Assembly (NCBI RefSeq): GCF_031082405.1
Contig: NZ_JAVHJU010000002.1
Coordinates: 62,001 to 126,000 of the forward strand
Reading direction: 5' to 3'
Source of the DNA: Amycolatopsis sp. A133
Lineage (GTDB): Bacteria > Actinomycetota > Actinomycetes > Mycobacteriales > Pseudonocardiaceae
Length of the DNA stretch: 64,000 bases
This document shows positions 45,460 through 53,665 of this stretch, one piece after another. The stretch's first letter is position 1; the number at the start of each line of letters is the position of its first letter. The notes beneath the pieces were generated by a model. That model was not told the DNA's origin, searched no databases, and was given only the letters and a program-made list of their open reading frames with translations. The position numbers were made by a program, and so were the translations under genes.

Positions 45460-46902
45460 ATGCTCGAAACCGACGTCCTCATCGCCGGCGCCGGCCCGGC
45501 CGGCCTGCTGCTCGCCGCGGAGCTCGCGCTGGCCGGCGTCCGCACCACGATCGTCGAACGCCTGCCGGAGCGTCCGCCGTATTGCCGCGGCTTCAACCTC
45601 AACGCGCGTGCGCTGGACCTGCTGGCCCGCCGCGGGCTGGCCGAGGGACTGGTGGCGGAGGGGCACCGGGTGCCGCACGCGCCGGTCACCGGCCTGCCCG
45701 GGCCGCTGCTGCTCGACGGCGCGGCGACCGACCACCCGTTTTCGCTGGGCATCCCGCAAACCCGCGTCGAAGAGGTCTTGGAGGCGCGGGCCCTCGAACT
45801 CGGCGTCGAGATCCTGCGCGGGCACGACCTGCGGTCGTTCACCCAGTCCGCGGACGACGTCGCCGCGGTGGTCCACAACGGACGATTCGGCCGGACGGTC
45901 CGGGCGCGCTTCCTCGCCGGCTGCGACGGCAGCCGCAGCATCGTCCGCAAGCAGGCGGGCATCGATTTTCCGGGTGCCGACGCGCGCTGGTACGCGCTGC
46001 TCGGCGACGTCGAATGCGAGCTGCCGTACGGCCCTTCGGCGGGTCCGGACGGGCGAAGCGTGTTCGTCATCCCGCGGCCCGGGTACGTCCGGATCGTCGT
46101 GCGGGAGGACGACCCGCCGTCGGACAAGAACACGCCGGTCACGCTGGAGCGGCTGCAGGCGCAGGTGGACGCGGTGCTCGGCCGGCACGTCGAGCTGCGC
46201 GCGCCCCGCTGGCTGAGCCGCTTCGGCGACGCGGCGCGGCTGGCCTCGCGGTACCGCTCCGGACGCGTCCTGCTCGCCGGCGACGCGGCGCACATCCACC
46301 CGCCGGCGGGCGCGATCGGCGTGAACGTCGCCCTCGACGACGCCTTCAACCTCGGCTGGAAGCTCGCGGCGACGGTTCACGGAACGGCCCCGGAGGGCCT
46401 CCTGGACACCTACCACGAGGAGCGGCACGCGGCGGGTTCGCGGATTCTGGCGAACACGCGGGCGCAGGTGGCGTTGGAGGAAGCCGGCGAGGAGCCGTGG
46501 GCGGACCTGATGCGGCGCGTGGCGGCGCACCCGGCGGGCAACCGCGCGCTGGCGGAGATCATCACGGGGCTGGACGCGTGCTACGAGCCGGGCGGGCACC
46601 CGTGGCTGGGCCGGCTGGCCCCGGACGTGCCGCTTCAGGTGTCGGGCACCGAGACGCACCTGGCGGCACTGCTGCATGCCGGACGTCCGGTGCTGCTGGA
46701 CCTCACGGGGTCGTTCGCGGCGTGGTCGGCGGGGATGGAGGTGGTCGCGGCGTCGAGTTCGTCCACTTCGGACATCGAGGCGGTGCTGCTGCGGCCGGAC
46801 GGGCACGTCGCCTGGGTGGGCACCCCGGGTTCGGGTGAGGCGGGGTTGGCGGCGGCTGTGCACCGGTGGGTCGGTGATGTTCCGGTTCCGGCGTCCGCTT
46901 GA
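45460..46902 (+). CDS. FAD-dependent monooxygenase (aromatic hydroxylase type)
   Basis: The protein has 480 aa. It has DVLIAGAGPAGLLLAAELAL (FAD, residues 5-24), FLAGCDGSRSIVRKQAG (DG motif) and [20 protein letters not shown] (GD motif), and a thioredoxin-like C-terminal domain (about 400-480) ending [13 protein letters not shown]. It is close in layout to anthracycline/tetracycline-type hydroxylases and distantly related to the Rox-like gene 4 kb upstream. Control by the adjacent PadR protein suggests detoxification of an aromatic compound. The substrate is unknown. Confidence 0.9.
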   Translation: MLETDVLIAGAGPAGLLLAAELALAGVRTTIVERLPERPPYCRGFNLNARALDLLARRGLAEGLVAEGHRVPHAPVTGLPGPLLLDGAATDHPFSLGIPQTRVEEVLEARALELGVEILRGHDLRSFTQSADDVAAVVHNGRFGRTVRARFLAGCDGSRSIVRKQAGIDFPGADARWYALLGDVECELPYGPSAGPDGRSVFVIPRPGYVRIVVREDDPPSDKNTPVTLERLQAQVDAVLGRHVELRAPRWLSRFGDAARLASRYRSGRVLLAGDAAHIHPPAGAIGVNVALDDAFNLGWKLAATVHGTAPEGLLDTYHEERHAAGSRILANTRAQVALEEAGEEPWADLMRRVAAHPAGNRALAEIITGLDACYEPGGHPWLGRLAPDVPLQVSGTETHLAALLHAGRPVLLDLTGSFAAWSAGMEVVAASSSSTSDIEAVLLRPDGHVAWVGTPGSGEAGLAAAVHRWVGDVPVPASA

Positions 46903-46955
46903 CCGGAGCGTTCGCGCGCCCCTGCCGACTGGGGCGGAGCCGGGTTGCGTGGTCG

Positions 46956-47507
46956 CTATTGCTGCCTGCGTGAGACGACCTGGGTGCGGCGGACGGGACG
47001 ATCCAGGACCGCCCGCTGCTCCTCCCGGCCGTCCAGCGTGAACTTGCTGTGCGGCGTGAACCCGAGCTTCTCCACGACCCGCGCCGAGGCCTTGTTGACC
47101 GGTTCGTACACCGCCATCAGGCGGTCCGCCCAGCCGGATTCGAAAACCCGGTCGCGGACCGCCGTCGTCGCTTCCGTCGCGTAACCCCGGCCCCAGCCGG
47201 TGGGGGCGATCCACCAGCCCATCTCCACCGCCGGCAGGCCGAGGCCCGACTCCGTGGCGCCGCGGCGGACCAGGGACACCACGCCGTCGAAGGAACCGGG
47301 GGCCGCGGACACCGCGAACCAGCCGAAGCCGTGCTCAGCCCAGTGCGAAAGCGTCGCCTGGTGCTTGCCGAGCGTGTATTCGCGGGTCCACGGCTCGCCG
47401 GTGCCGACGTAGCGGACCGTCTCGGGAATCCGGGCGAGGGCGAACAAGTCGTCGAAGAACTCATCGGACCACGCGTGCAGCGTGAGCCGTTCCGTGGTGA
47501 TCAGCAC
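46956..47507 (-). CDS. GNAT family N-acetyltransferase (RimJ/RimL-like)
   Basis: The protein has 183 aa from the GTG at 47507, chosen because TAGACT (complement of 47515-47520) lies seven bases before it: a leaderless layout. An ATG at 47543 gives 12 more residues. Motifs are TERLTLHAW, GWWIAPTGWGRGYATEATTA (acetyl-CoA loop) and NKASARVVEKLGF, standard for Acetyltransf_3 proteins that modify ribosomal proteins or small amines. Substrate unknown. Confidence 0.85.
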   Translation of the reverse strand: MLITTERLTLHAWSDEFFDDLFALARIPETVRYVGTGEPWTREYTLGKHQATLSHWAEHGFGWFAVSAAPGSFDGVVSLVRRGATESGLGLPAVEMGWWIAPTGWGRGYATEATTAVRDRVFESGWADRLMAVYEPVNKASARVVEKLGFTPHSKFTLDGREEQRAVLDRPVRRTQVVSRRQQ

Positions 47508-47606
47508 CGCAAACAGTCTAGGTGTGCGCGGTCTTCCCGTCATCGATCACCGGCTGAGCACCGCCGGCCGGGCCGCGTTTCGACGCCGGGCAGGCGCGGC
47601 CGTCCG

Positions 47607-48518
47607 TCAACCCTGCTGGTGTTCTCCCAGCAGCACGCCGATGCCGTCGAGCTGGCGGCGCAGCCCGAACTCGAACGCCTCGTCGAGGTCGACGTCGTCC
47701 AGTCCGGTCAGCACCTCGGCCAGCTCCGGGAACCGGCCCGACTGCAGGTACCCCAGCAGCAGGGACTGGTCCGCTTCGAGCCGCTGGTCGCCCGAGATCC
47801 CGCTCTCCTGCTCGGTCTGGACCTCGAAGGAGTTGCTCACCGCGAGGCCGCCGACCCAGCCGTTGAGCGTCATGATCACCTGCAGCTTGACCCGCCGCCG
47901 CAGGCCGGTGCCGGCCAGCGCGCGCAGCGACCAGTCGACCAGCCGCAGCCCGGACGCCACGATCGGCGGCCGGACCAGCGAGTTCAGCAGGATCGGCGCG
48001 AGCCACGGGTGACGGCGGTAGGCGCTCCACTGCGCACGGGCGGCCAGTTCGAGCCGCGGCCGCCACGGCACCGGTCCCGGCTCCGGGAGTTCCGCTTCCC
48101 CGAGCGCCGCGTCGGCCATCAGGCGGAGCAGCTCGTCCTTGTCCGGCACGTGCCGGTAGAGCGCCATCGGGCCGACGCCGACCTCGGCGGCGAGCCGCCG
48201 CATCGACAGCGCGGCGAGGCCTTCGGCGTCGGCGAGCGCGACGGCCGCGCGGACCAGACCGTCCCGGCCCAGCGGCGGCTTGACCGGTGCCCGCTCGGCC
48301 ACGACCGTGCCACTGCCCGGCACCGCGCGCACCCAGCCCTGCTCGCCCAGGACGGAGAGCGCTTTCGCGGCGGTCGCCATCGCGACCCCCCAGTCGCGGA
48401 CCAGCGCGCGGGTCGACGGCACGCGGTCACCGGGCCGCAGTTCACCGGCGCTGATCCGGCGCCGCAGGTCCGCCGCGATCCTCAGGTAGGGCGCCGGTTC
48501 GGCCAACATCCACCTCAC
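47607..48518 (-). CDS. GntR-TetR fusion transcriptional regulator
   Basis: The protein has 303 aa with two DNA-binding domains in series. Residues about 10-75 are a GntR winged helix (PYLRIAADLRRRISAGELRP, VPSTRALVRDWGVAMATAAK). Residues about 83-140 are a TetR HTH (LVRAAVALADAEGLAALSMR, RLAAEVGVGPMALYRHVPDK), and the rest is a TetR_C-type ligand domain. A GntR domain followed by a complete TetR protein is seen in some actinomycetes. Two 12-bp direct repeats lie just upstream. It faces the DUF2306 gene. Confidence 0.88.
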   Translation of the reverse strand: MRWMLAEPAPYLRIAADLRRRISAGELRPGDRVPSTRALVRDWGVAMATAAKALSVLGEQGWVRAVPGSGTVVAERAPVKPPLGRDGLVRAAVALADAEGLAALSMRRLAAEVGVGPMALYRHVPDKDELLRLMADAALGEAELPEPGPVPWRPRLELAARAQWSAYRRHPWLAPILLNSLVRPPIVASGLRLVDWSLRALAGTGLRRRVKLQVIMTLNGWVGGLAVSNSFEVQTEQESGISGDQRLEADQSLLLGYLQSGRFPELAEVLTGLDDVDLDEAFEFGLRRQLDGIGVLLGEHQQG

Positions 48519-48524
48519 ACCGTT

Positions 48525-48558
48525 CTAGAACACTTCACCAACCAGCCTAGAACACTTC
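48525..48558. promoter_or_regulatory. Direct-repeat operator of the GntR-TetR regulator
   Basis: CTAGAACACTTC occurs exactly twice, at 48525-48536 and 48547-48558, 22 bp apart (about two helical turns) and 7 bp before the regulator start at 48518. Direct rather than inverted symmetry is notable and may reflect the two DNA-binding domains. Confidence 0.6.
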
Positions 48559-48648
48559 CAGGGTCCTCCCCCATTGTTCCCAGCAAGCATTGCCGACCCA
48601 TCCCGCCGGTCAATACGGTCCCGATACACCGTACGAACAGGGGGATGC

Positions 48649-49386
48649 ATGACCACGATCAAAAAGCCCGAGGCCCGGCCCGCGAAGAAGGCGTGGTGGC
48701 GCCGCCCGTGGGTGTTCCCGCTGGGGCTGCTCGTCACGGTGTTCCTGGTGTACTCGCTCCCGCCCTACCTCGGCCTGGACGCGGCGCAGTCGCGTGTTCC
48801 CGCGCCCGCCGGCGCGAGCTGGTACTACCCGGTGCTCGTGGCGCACATCGGCTTCGCGAGCATCGCGATGGTCACCTGCGCGCTGCAGATCTGGCCGTGG
48901 CTGCGGCAGCGGTACCCGGCGGTGCACCGCCGCACGGGCCGCGTGTACGTCTTCGCCGGGGCGATCCCGGCGTCGATCGCCGGGTTCTTCGTGGCCCTCG
49001 GCGCGGCGTTCGGCCCGATCGGCGCGGTGTCGACGGTGCTGCTCTCGCTGCTCTGGTTCGGCTTCACCGTGCAGGGCTACCGGATGGCGCGGGCCCGGCG
49101 CTTCGGCGACCACCGGCGCTGGATGATCCGCAGCTTCGCGCTGTGCATGTCGATCATCAGCAACCGGATCTGGGGCATCGTGTGGTTCCTGGTGTTCACC
49201 CCGCAGCTGGAGACGACGTTCGGCGGCAGCGAACCGGCCATGGTCCAGGCGATCGCCGGGATCACCACGTGGACCGGCTGGGTACTGCCGCTGCTGCTCG
49301 CCGAATGGTGGCTGGAGCGGGGCCGGGGACGCCGCCGCGCGCCGGCCCCGGGCCCTGCGGACCGCGCGCCGGCGTCGACGACGTAG
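48649..49386 (+). CDS. DUF2306 membrane protein
   Basis: The protein has 245 aa from ATG 48649 (MTTIKKPEARPAKKAWWRRP). Five or six TM segments are visible (about 24-42, 65-88, 105-127, 128-146, 165-190, 205-225). The DUF2306 signature is RYPAVHRRTGRVYVFAGAIP and FGDHRRWMIRSFALCMSIIS, with conserved His/Arg residues. Function unknown. It is divergent from the GntR-TetR regulator and is its likely target. Confidence 0.85.
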   Translation: MTTIKKPEARPAKKAWWRRPWVFPLGLLVTVFLVYSLPPYLGLDAAQSRVPAPAGASWYYPVLVAHIGFASIAMVTCALQIWPWLRQRYPAVHRRTGRVYVFAGAIPASIAGFFVALGAAFGPIGAVSTVLLSLLWFGFTVQGYRMARARRFGDHRRWMIRSFALCMSIISNRIWGIVWFLVFTPQLETTFGGSEPAMVQAIAGITTWTGWVLPLLLAEWWLERGRGRRRAPAPGPADRAPASTT

Positions 49387-49395
49387 AACACGAAG

Positions 49396-50241
49396 TCACC
49401 AGCGGGCGGCGTCGGCCAGCAGCGCGTCCCGCACCGCCGCGGGACCCGGGCGGCACGGCTCCGTCCGGGTGACCGCGAAGAGCGTGTTGATCGGCGGCTC
49501 CTCCGGCTCCAGCAACACCACCAGCTCCCCCGAAGCCAGCTCGGCCGCGCACAGGTACCGCGGCAGCACGCTGACGCCGAAGCCCGCCAGCACGCACACC
49601 AGGACTCCGCGCAGGTCGGGGACGACCACCGCGGGACCCGCCGGTGGACGCGCGCCCAGCACCGACCGCCAGTAGCGGCGGATGATCGGCAGGTCCTCGG
49701 CGTACGCCACCAGTGGCGCCGTCTTCGGGTCGCCGGTGAAGCCGCGGGCGCCGACCAGGACGAACTCCTCGTCGGTCAGCGGGGTGGCCGTGAAGCCGCG
49801 GCCGCGGGGGCGGATCGTCGAGACCACCAGGTCGAACCGCCGCTGCGCCAGGCCGGCCAGGAGGTCCTCGGCCAGGCCGAACGTCACGCGCAGCCGGAGG
49901 CCGGAGGCGACCAGGCCCGCCAGTGCGGGCAGGACCCGCGCGGTCGTCAGCTCGGCCGGTCCGGCCAGGTGCACCGGTGCGGCGAAGACGTCGGCCTCAC
50001 CGACGGTCAGCGCAGCCAGCGCGTCGATGTGCGGGGCGATCCGGGCGGCCAGTTCGTCGGCGATCGTCGTCGGGGTCACGCCGCGGGCGCGCCGGACGAA
50101 CAGCTGCCGGCCGAGCTGCTCCTCCAGGGCTCTGACCTGCGCGGTCACCGTCGGCTGGGACAGACCCAGTGACGGTGCCGCGCCGGTCAGCGAGCCCGCG
50201 CGGTGGACGGCCAGGAACGTGCGCAGCAGGTCGAGGTCCAG
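49396..50241 (-). CDS. LysR family regulator with apparent CTG start
   Basis: The protein has 281 aa if it starts at the CTG at 50241: (M)DLDLLRTFLAVHRAGSLTG, AAPSLGLSQPTVTAQVRALE, exactly where LysR proteins begin. No ATG, GTG or TTG is in frame before the helix-turn-helix; the first is the GTG at 50148, which would delete most of the HTH. A GAGG site lies seven bases upstream and the CTG follows the DUF427 stop by one base (TGAGCTG), so translational coupling is likely. The effector domain (about 88-281) is complete. Confidence 0.8.
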   Translation of the reverse strand: MDLDLLRTFLAVHRAGSLTGAAPSLGLSQPTVTAQVRALEEQLGRQLFVRRARGVTPTTIADELAARIAPHIDALAALTVGEADVFAAPVHLAGPAELTTARVLPALAGLVASGLRLRVTFGLAEDLLAGLAQRRFDLVVSTIRPRGRGFTATPLTDEEFVLVGARGFTGDPKTAPLVAYAEDLPIIRRYWRSVLGARPPAGPAVVVPDLRGVLVCVLAGFGVSVLPRYLCAAELASGELVVLLEPEEPPINTLFAVTRTEPCRPGPAAVRDALLADAARW

Positions 50242-50242
50242 C

Positions 50243-50620
50243 TCAGTCCTCGACCAGCTCGATCGAGTCCACCACGTTCGGGTAGAACGCGACGTGGTCC
50301 TTGATCGGCGCGACCGCGTCGTACGGCTTCTCGTACGTCCAGATCGCGTTCTCGGCCTTCACCTCGCCGGCGTTGAGGCTGTAGTAGCTGCTCTCGCCCT
50401 TGTACGGGCAGTACGTCTCGTGGTCGGTCCGCTCCAGCACGCTGAAGTCGACGTCCTCCCGCGGGATGTACTGGACGGCCGGGTAGGTCGATTCCTGCAG
50501 GGTGAGCGCGTTGCGGCTGTCGGCGACGACGCGTCCACCCGCCTTGACCACCACGCGGGCCTTCGTCGGCTCGACGGTGATCGGGTGGTCCGGGCCCGGC
50601 TGCAGAACCTTCTTCGCCAT
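50243..50620 (-). CDS. DUF427 protein
   Basis: The protein has 125 aa from ATG 50620 with a GGGAGC site. The DUF427 beta-tent fold shows KARVVVKAGGRVVADSRNAL, YIPREDVDFSVLERTDHETY, CPYKGESSYYSL and IWTYEKPYDAVAPIKDHVAF. Function is unknown. Its stop is one base from the CTG start of the LysR gene, so the two are probably one transcript, and the regulator may respond to the process DUF427 serves. Confidence 0.9.
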   Translation of the reverse strand: MAKKVLQPGPDHPITVEPTKARVVVKAGGRVVADSRNALTLQESTYPAVQYIPREDVDFSVLERTDHETYCPYKGESSYYSLNAGEVKAENAIWTYEKPYDAVAPIKDHVAFYPNVVDSIELVED

Positions 50621-50681
50621 GTCAGCTCCCTTGAATCCGTGTATGGGGAGCAGCACGCCGGGCCCGGTGGTTATTCCGCGA

Positions 50682-51446
50682 TCAGGGCAGGTAGTACATC
50701 GGGTTCGGCAGCTTCACCGGGCGCAGTGCGTAGCCGCCTTCGAGGTCGCTGAACTGGTCGCCGAGGTTGAGCACGATCTTCGCGCCGGTCGCCTCGATGT
50801 GCGCCCGCGTGCCCGACTTGTACTGGACCGTGGTGCAGGTCAGGCCGCACGGCAGGTAGGCGGGAGCCGTGGTCTTCGGCTTGAAGAACGCGCCGGCCGG
50901 GGCGGGGTAGCCCTCGTCGGCGAGGTTCTTCAGCGACTGCGGGCCCTGGAACTCGTTGCGGCCGGTCAGGAAGTAGACCTGGACGCCGTGCTGCGCCGCC
51001 CAGTTGGCCAGCTCCAGCACCGGCTTGTTGGCGACGAACGTGCCGTTGTCGATGGCCTGCTGCTGCTTGACCGGGTCGAAGCCGAAGTCGTTGTCGGCTT
51101 CCCAGCCGTAGGTGATCTCGGACGTGTCGTCGACGTCCAGCACCACCGCCGGGTTCTTCACCCGGCCCAGCTGCCGCTGCAGGAAGCGCTTCGCGTCCGA
51201 GACGATCCGGCTGGTGTCCTTCACGAACCGGCTGGTGTCGGAGTAGTGGTGCTTGCCCGCGGCGTCGACGTAGTCGCCGTAGTACGCCTTGACGTCCAGC
51301 TTGACCTGGCCGATGTTGGCCGGCTCCGTCGAGCGGGCCGCGGTCGATTCGTCCGATCCGGCCAGCGCGGTGGCGCCCGAAGCGACGGTGGCACCGATTG
51401 CCGCGGCGGCGGCGAGCTTGACGAGACCTGACCATTTCTTCGACAC
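50682..51446 (-). CDS. Secreted HAD-family acid phosphatase
   Basis: The protein has 254 aa. A signal peptide is visible (KWSGLVKLAAAAAIGATVASGATALA). The HAD motifs are VVLDVDDTSE (nucleophile Asp, about residue 103), YFLTGRNEFQ (motif II, about 155), a late Lys (KSGTRAHIE), and NLGDQFSDLEGG (motif IV). This fits the HAD IIIB plant-type/class B acid phosphatases. It should remove phosphate from exported substrates. Confidence 0.9.
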   Translation of the reverse strand: MSKKWSGLVKLAAAAAIGATVASGATALAGSDESTAARSTEPANIGQVKLDVKAYYGDYVDAAGKHHYSDTSRFVKDTSRIVSDAKRFLQRQLGRVKNPAVVLDVDDTSEITYGWEADNDFGFDPVKQQQAIDNGTFVANKPVLELANWAAQHGVQVYFLTGRNEFQGPQSLKNLADEGYPAPAGAFFKPKTTAPAYLPCGLTCTTVQYKSGTRAHIEATGAKIVLNLGDQFSDLEGGYALRPVKLPNPMYYLP

Positions 51447-51527
51447 GGCGACCCTCCGGTGGTGACTTGGCGACCGGGGGAACCTACGTCACGGTCACCT
51501 GGAGTTCCACCCCTCGAAAGTTTCCGT

Positions 51528-52694
51528 TCACGTGATTCTTTCGGCACGGCACAGGAACGCCACGGGCGACCGCCCGATCCGCGTCAGCACCACCGACGCC
51601 TCGGCGCCGCCACGCGGTTTCAGCCGCCGCCGCAGCGCGTCCGGGTCGACGTCCAGGCCCCGCACCAGGATTTCCAGCCGCCCGACGTCGTGTCGCTTGA
51701 GGACGGCCTTCAGCGCCTTCTCGGTGTACGGCCCGTGTTCCAGGACCCGGAAGGCCCGCACGCCCGGTGGCGGCGTGTGCCCGGTCAGGTACGCGATGCG
51801 TTCGTCCAGCTGCCACAACCCGTGCCGCGCCGCGTAGTGGCGGACCAGCCCGGCCCGCACGACGGCACCGTCGGGGTCGACGATCCACTCCCCCGGTTCA
51901 CGCGTGGGCAGTTCGTCCGGTTCGGCGTCGGTGACCGTCCACTGTGTCCCATCCGAACGCAGCACGGTCGCCCGGCGGGTGACGCCGGTACCCAGCCCCC
52001 GCCAGAGGCAGGATTCGCGCACCTGGCCGTCCAGGGACACCAGCTCGACCTCGTCCGCCCACGGCGTCAGCGCAAAATCGAGGCCGGGCGCGCACTTGAT
52101 CGCCAGCGGACGCCCCGGGCAGGCCTCGACCAGCCCGTCCAAGGGCGGGGCGAAGTCGGCGGGTTTCCACGCCCGGCGGCCGGCGGAATCCCGGCGGGCC
52201 GGATCGGCAACGACGACACCGGAGCGGCTGACCGGACGCAGTGCGTCGGCGCGCGCGAGTCCGAACGCGACACCCGCGGCAAGCCCGTTGTGGCGGGCCA
52301 TTTCGAGCCGGACGGGGTCCACATCGGACCCCAAAGCGGACCGGGCCACCCTGGCGATCTCGACGAGGTCCGCGCCGACCGAGCAGGTGACGTCGTGGAC
52401 ATCGAGCCCGGCGAAGCGGGCGGCCCGGTGCCGCGCCACGATCGACGCACTCGCCTGCTGGAGCGCGTCGGCGGTGAACAGCCAGTCCACACCGGACAGC
52501 TTGCCGACGGCTTTCCGCCGCAGCAGCACGGTTTCCAGGACGGCGGCCGCGTGCTCCGCACCGGCGACGCGACGCACCGCGGCAACGGAAGCGATCCGGT
52601 CGGTCAGCGGCAGCGCCGAGACCTCGGCGAGCGCCGCCGTACCCGCGTCGGACCGCAGGTAGGCGACGTCGCCGAGGCTGAACGAATAACCCAA
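51528..52694 (-). CDS. Class I SAM methyltransferase with THUMP-like domain
   Basis: The protein has 388 aa from a TTG at 52694, placed one base after the stop of the preceding methyltransferase. The N-terminus YSFSLGDVAYLRSDAGTAAL matches the family start, so the TTG is preferred. SAM motif I is atypical (DVHDVTCSVGADLVEIAR, about residues 98-115), and the catalytic-like VVADPARRDSAGRR follows. The C-terminal 150 residues form the THUMP-like domain (EHGPYTEKALKAVLKRH, RRLKPRGGAEASVVL). It is probably an RNA methyltransferase; target unknown. Confidence 0.83.
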   Translation of the reverse strand: MGYSFSLGDVAYLRSDAGTAALAEVSALPLTDRIASVAAVRRVAGAEHAAAVLETVLLRRKAVGKLSGVDWLFTADALQQASASIVARHRAARFAGLDVHDVTCSVGADLVEIARVARSALGSDVDPVRLEMARHNGLAAGVAFGLARADALRPVSRSGVVVADPARRDSAGRRAWKPADFAPPLDGLVEACPGRPLAIKCAPGLDFALTPWADEVELVSLDGQVRESCLWRGLGTGVTRRATVLRSDGTQWTVTDAEPDELPTREPGEWIVDPDGAVVRAGLVRHYAARHGLWQLDERIAYLTGHTPPPGVRAFRVLEHGPYTEKALKAVLKRHDVGRLEILVRGLDVDPDALRRRLKPRGGAEASVVLTRIGRSPVAFLCRAERIT

Positions 52695-52695
52695 C

Positions 52696-53661
52696 TCAGG
52701 ACGGCCGTTTGGTCCCGGTGATCATGACGTTGTAGAACAGCTCGCGCGGCAGGATCTTCGCCAGGACCTTCTTGTCCACGGCGGACAGCCGCAGCCACAG
52801 GTGGTAGGCGAACAGCCGCCAGCGCACGGTGAGCTTCTCCGCGGGCACCGCGGCCTCGAACGTCCGGATCGGCCAGCCGGCCAGTGCGGCGGCGAACTCC
52901 TCGGTGACCGCGCGGACGTCCTGGGCGCCGGCCCCGCGGGCCCACGACTCCAGCTCCGACGGGTCGAAGGTGTGGATGTCGACGACGGCTTCGAGCGCGG
53001 CGGCGCGCGAGGACTCGTCGAGTTCCTCCTGCGGACGGCGCCAGCCGCTCAGCGCGGGCAGCTTCGTCACGCGGGTCGTCAGGAACCAGGTGAACTGGCC
53101 GAGCTTGCGGGCGTAGAAGTCGCCGACCTTGGTCGGTTCGCCGGCGAAGACGAACCGGCCGCCCGGCTTGAGCACGCGCAGCACCTCGCGGAACGCCGCC
53201 TGGACGTCCGGGATGTGGTGCAGCACCGCGTGCCCGACCACCAGGTCGAACGTGTTGTCCTCGTACGGGATGCGCTCGGCGTCGGCGACCCGGCCGTCGA
53301 CGTCGAGGCCGAGCTTCTCGGCGTTGCGCAGCGCGACCTGCACCATGCCGGGCGAGAGGTCGGTGACCGAGCCCTTCTTGGCGACGCCGCCCTGCATCAG
53401 GTTCAGCAGGAAGAAGCCGGTGCCGCTGCCCAGCTCCATCGCGTGCTGGTAGGGCTGGCCGTCGTCGCCCGCGACGGCGTTGAACACGTCGGTGGCGTAG
53501 GAGATGCAGCGCTCGTCGTACGAGATCGACCACTTCTCGTCGTAGGTGCCGGCTTCCCAGTCGTGGTACAGCACGTTCGCCAGCTTGGGGTCGGCGTAGG
53601 CGGCCTGGACCTCTTCGGCGGTGGCGTGCGGGTGGGGCGCCGGGTCGTTCACGTCGGTCAA
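52696..53661 (-). CDS. Class I SAM-dependent methyltransferase
   Basis: The protein has 321 aa. Motif I is HAMELGSGTGFFLLNLMQGG (about residues 72-91), the acid is VTDLSPGMVQVAL, and VVGHAVLHHIPDVQAAFREV, LRVLKPGGRFVFAGEPTKVG follow. The C-terminal half (about 190-321) is an extra helical domain found in long actinobacterial relatives. Substrate unknown. It is 4 bp from the upstream enoyl-CoA hydratase gene and one base from the downstream THUMP-like gene, so the three form an operon. Confidence 0.88.
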   Translation of the reverse strand: MTDVNDPAPHPHATAEEVQAAYADPKLANVLYHDWEAGTYDEKWSISYDERCISYATDVFNAVAGDDGQPYQHAMELGSGTGFFLLNLMQGGVAKKGSVTDLSPGMVQVALRNAEKLGLDVDGRVADAERIPYEDNTFDLVVGHAVLHHIPDVQAAFREVLRVLKPGGRFVFAGEPTKVGDFYARKLGQFTWFLTTRVTKLPALSGWRRPQEELDESSRAAALEAVVDIHTFDPSELESWARGAGAQDVRAVTEEFAAALAGWPIRTFEAAVPAEKLTVRWRLFAYHLWLRLSAVDKKVLAKILPRELFYNVMITGTKRPS

Positions 53662-53665
53662 GGCG

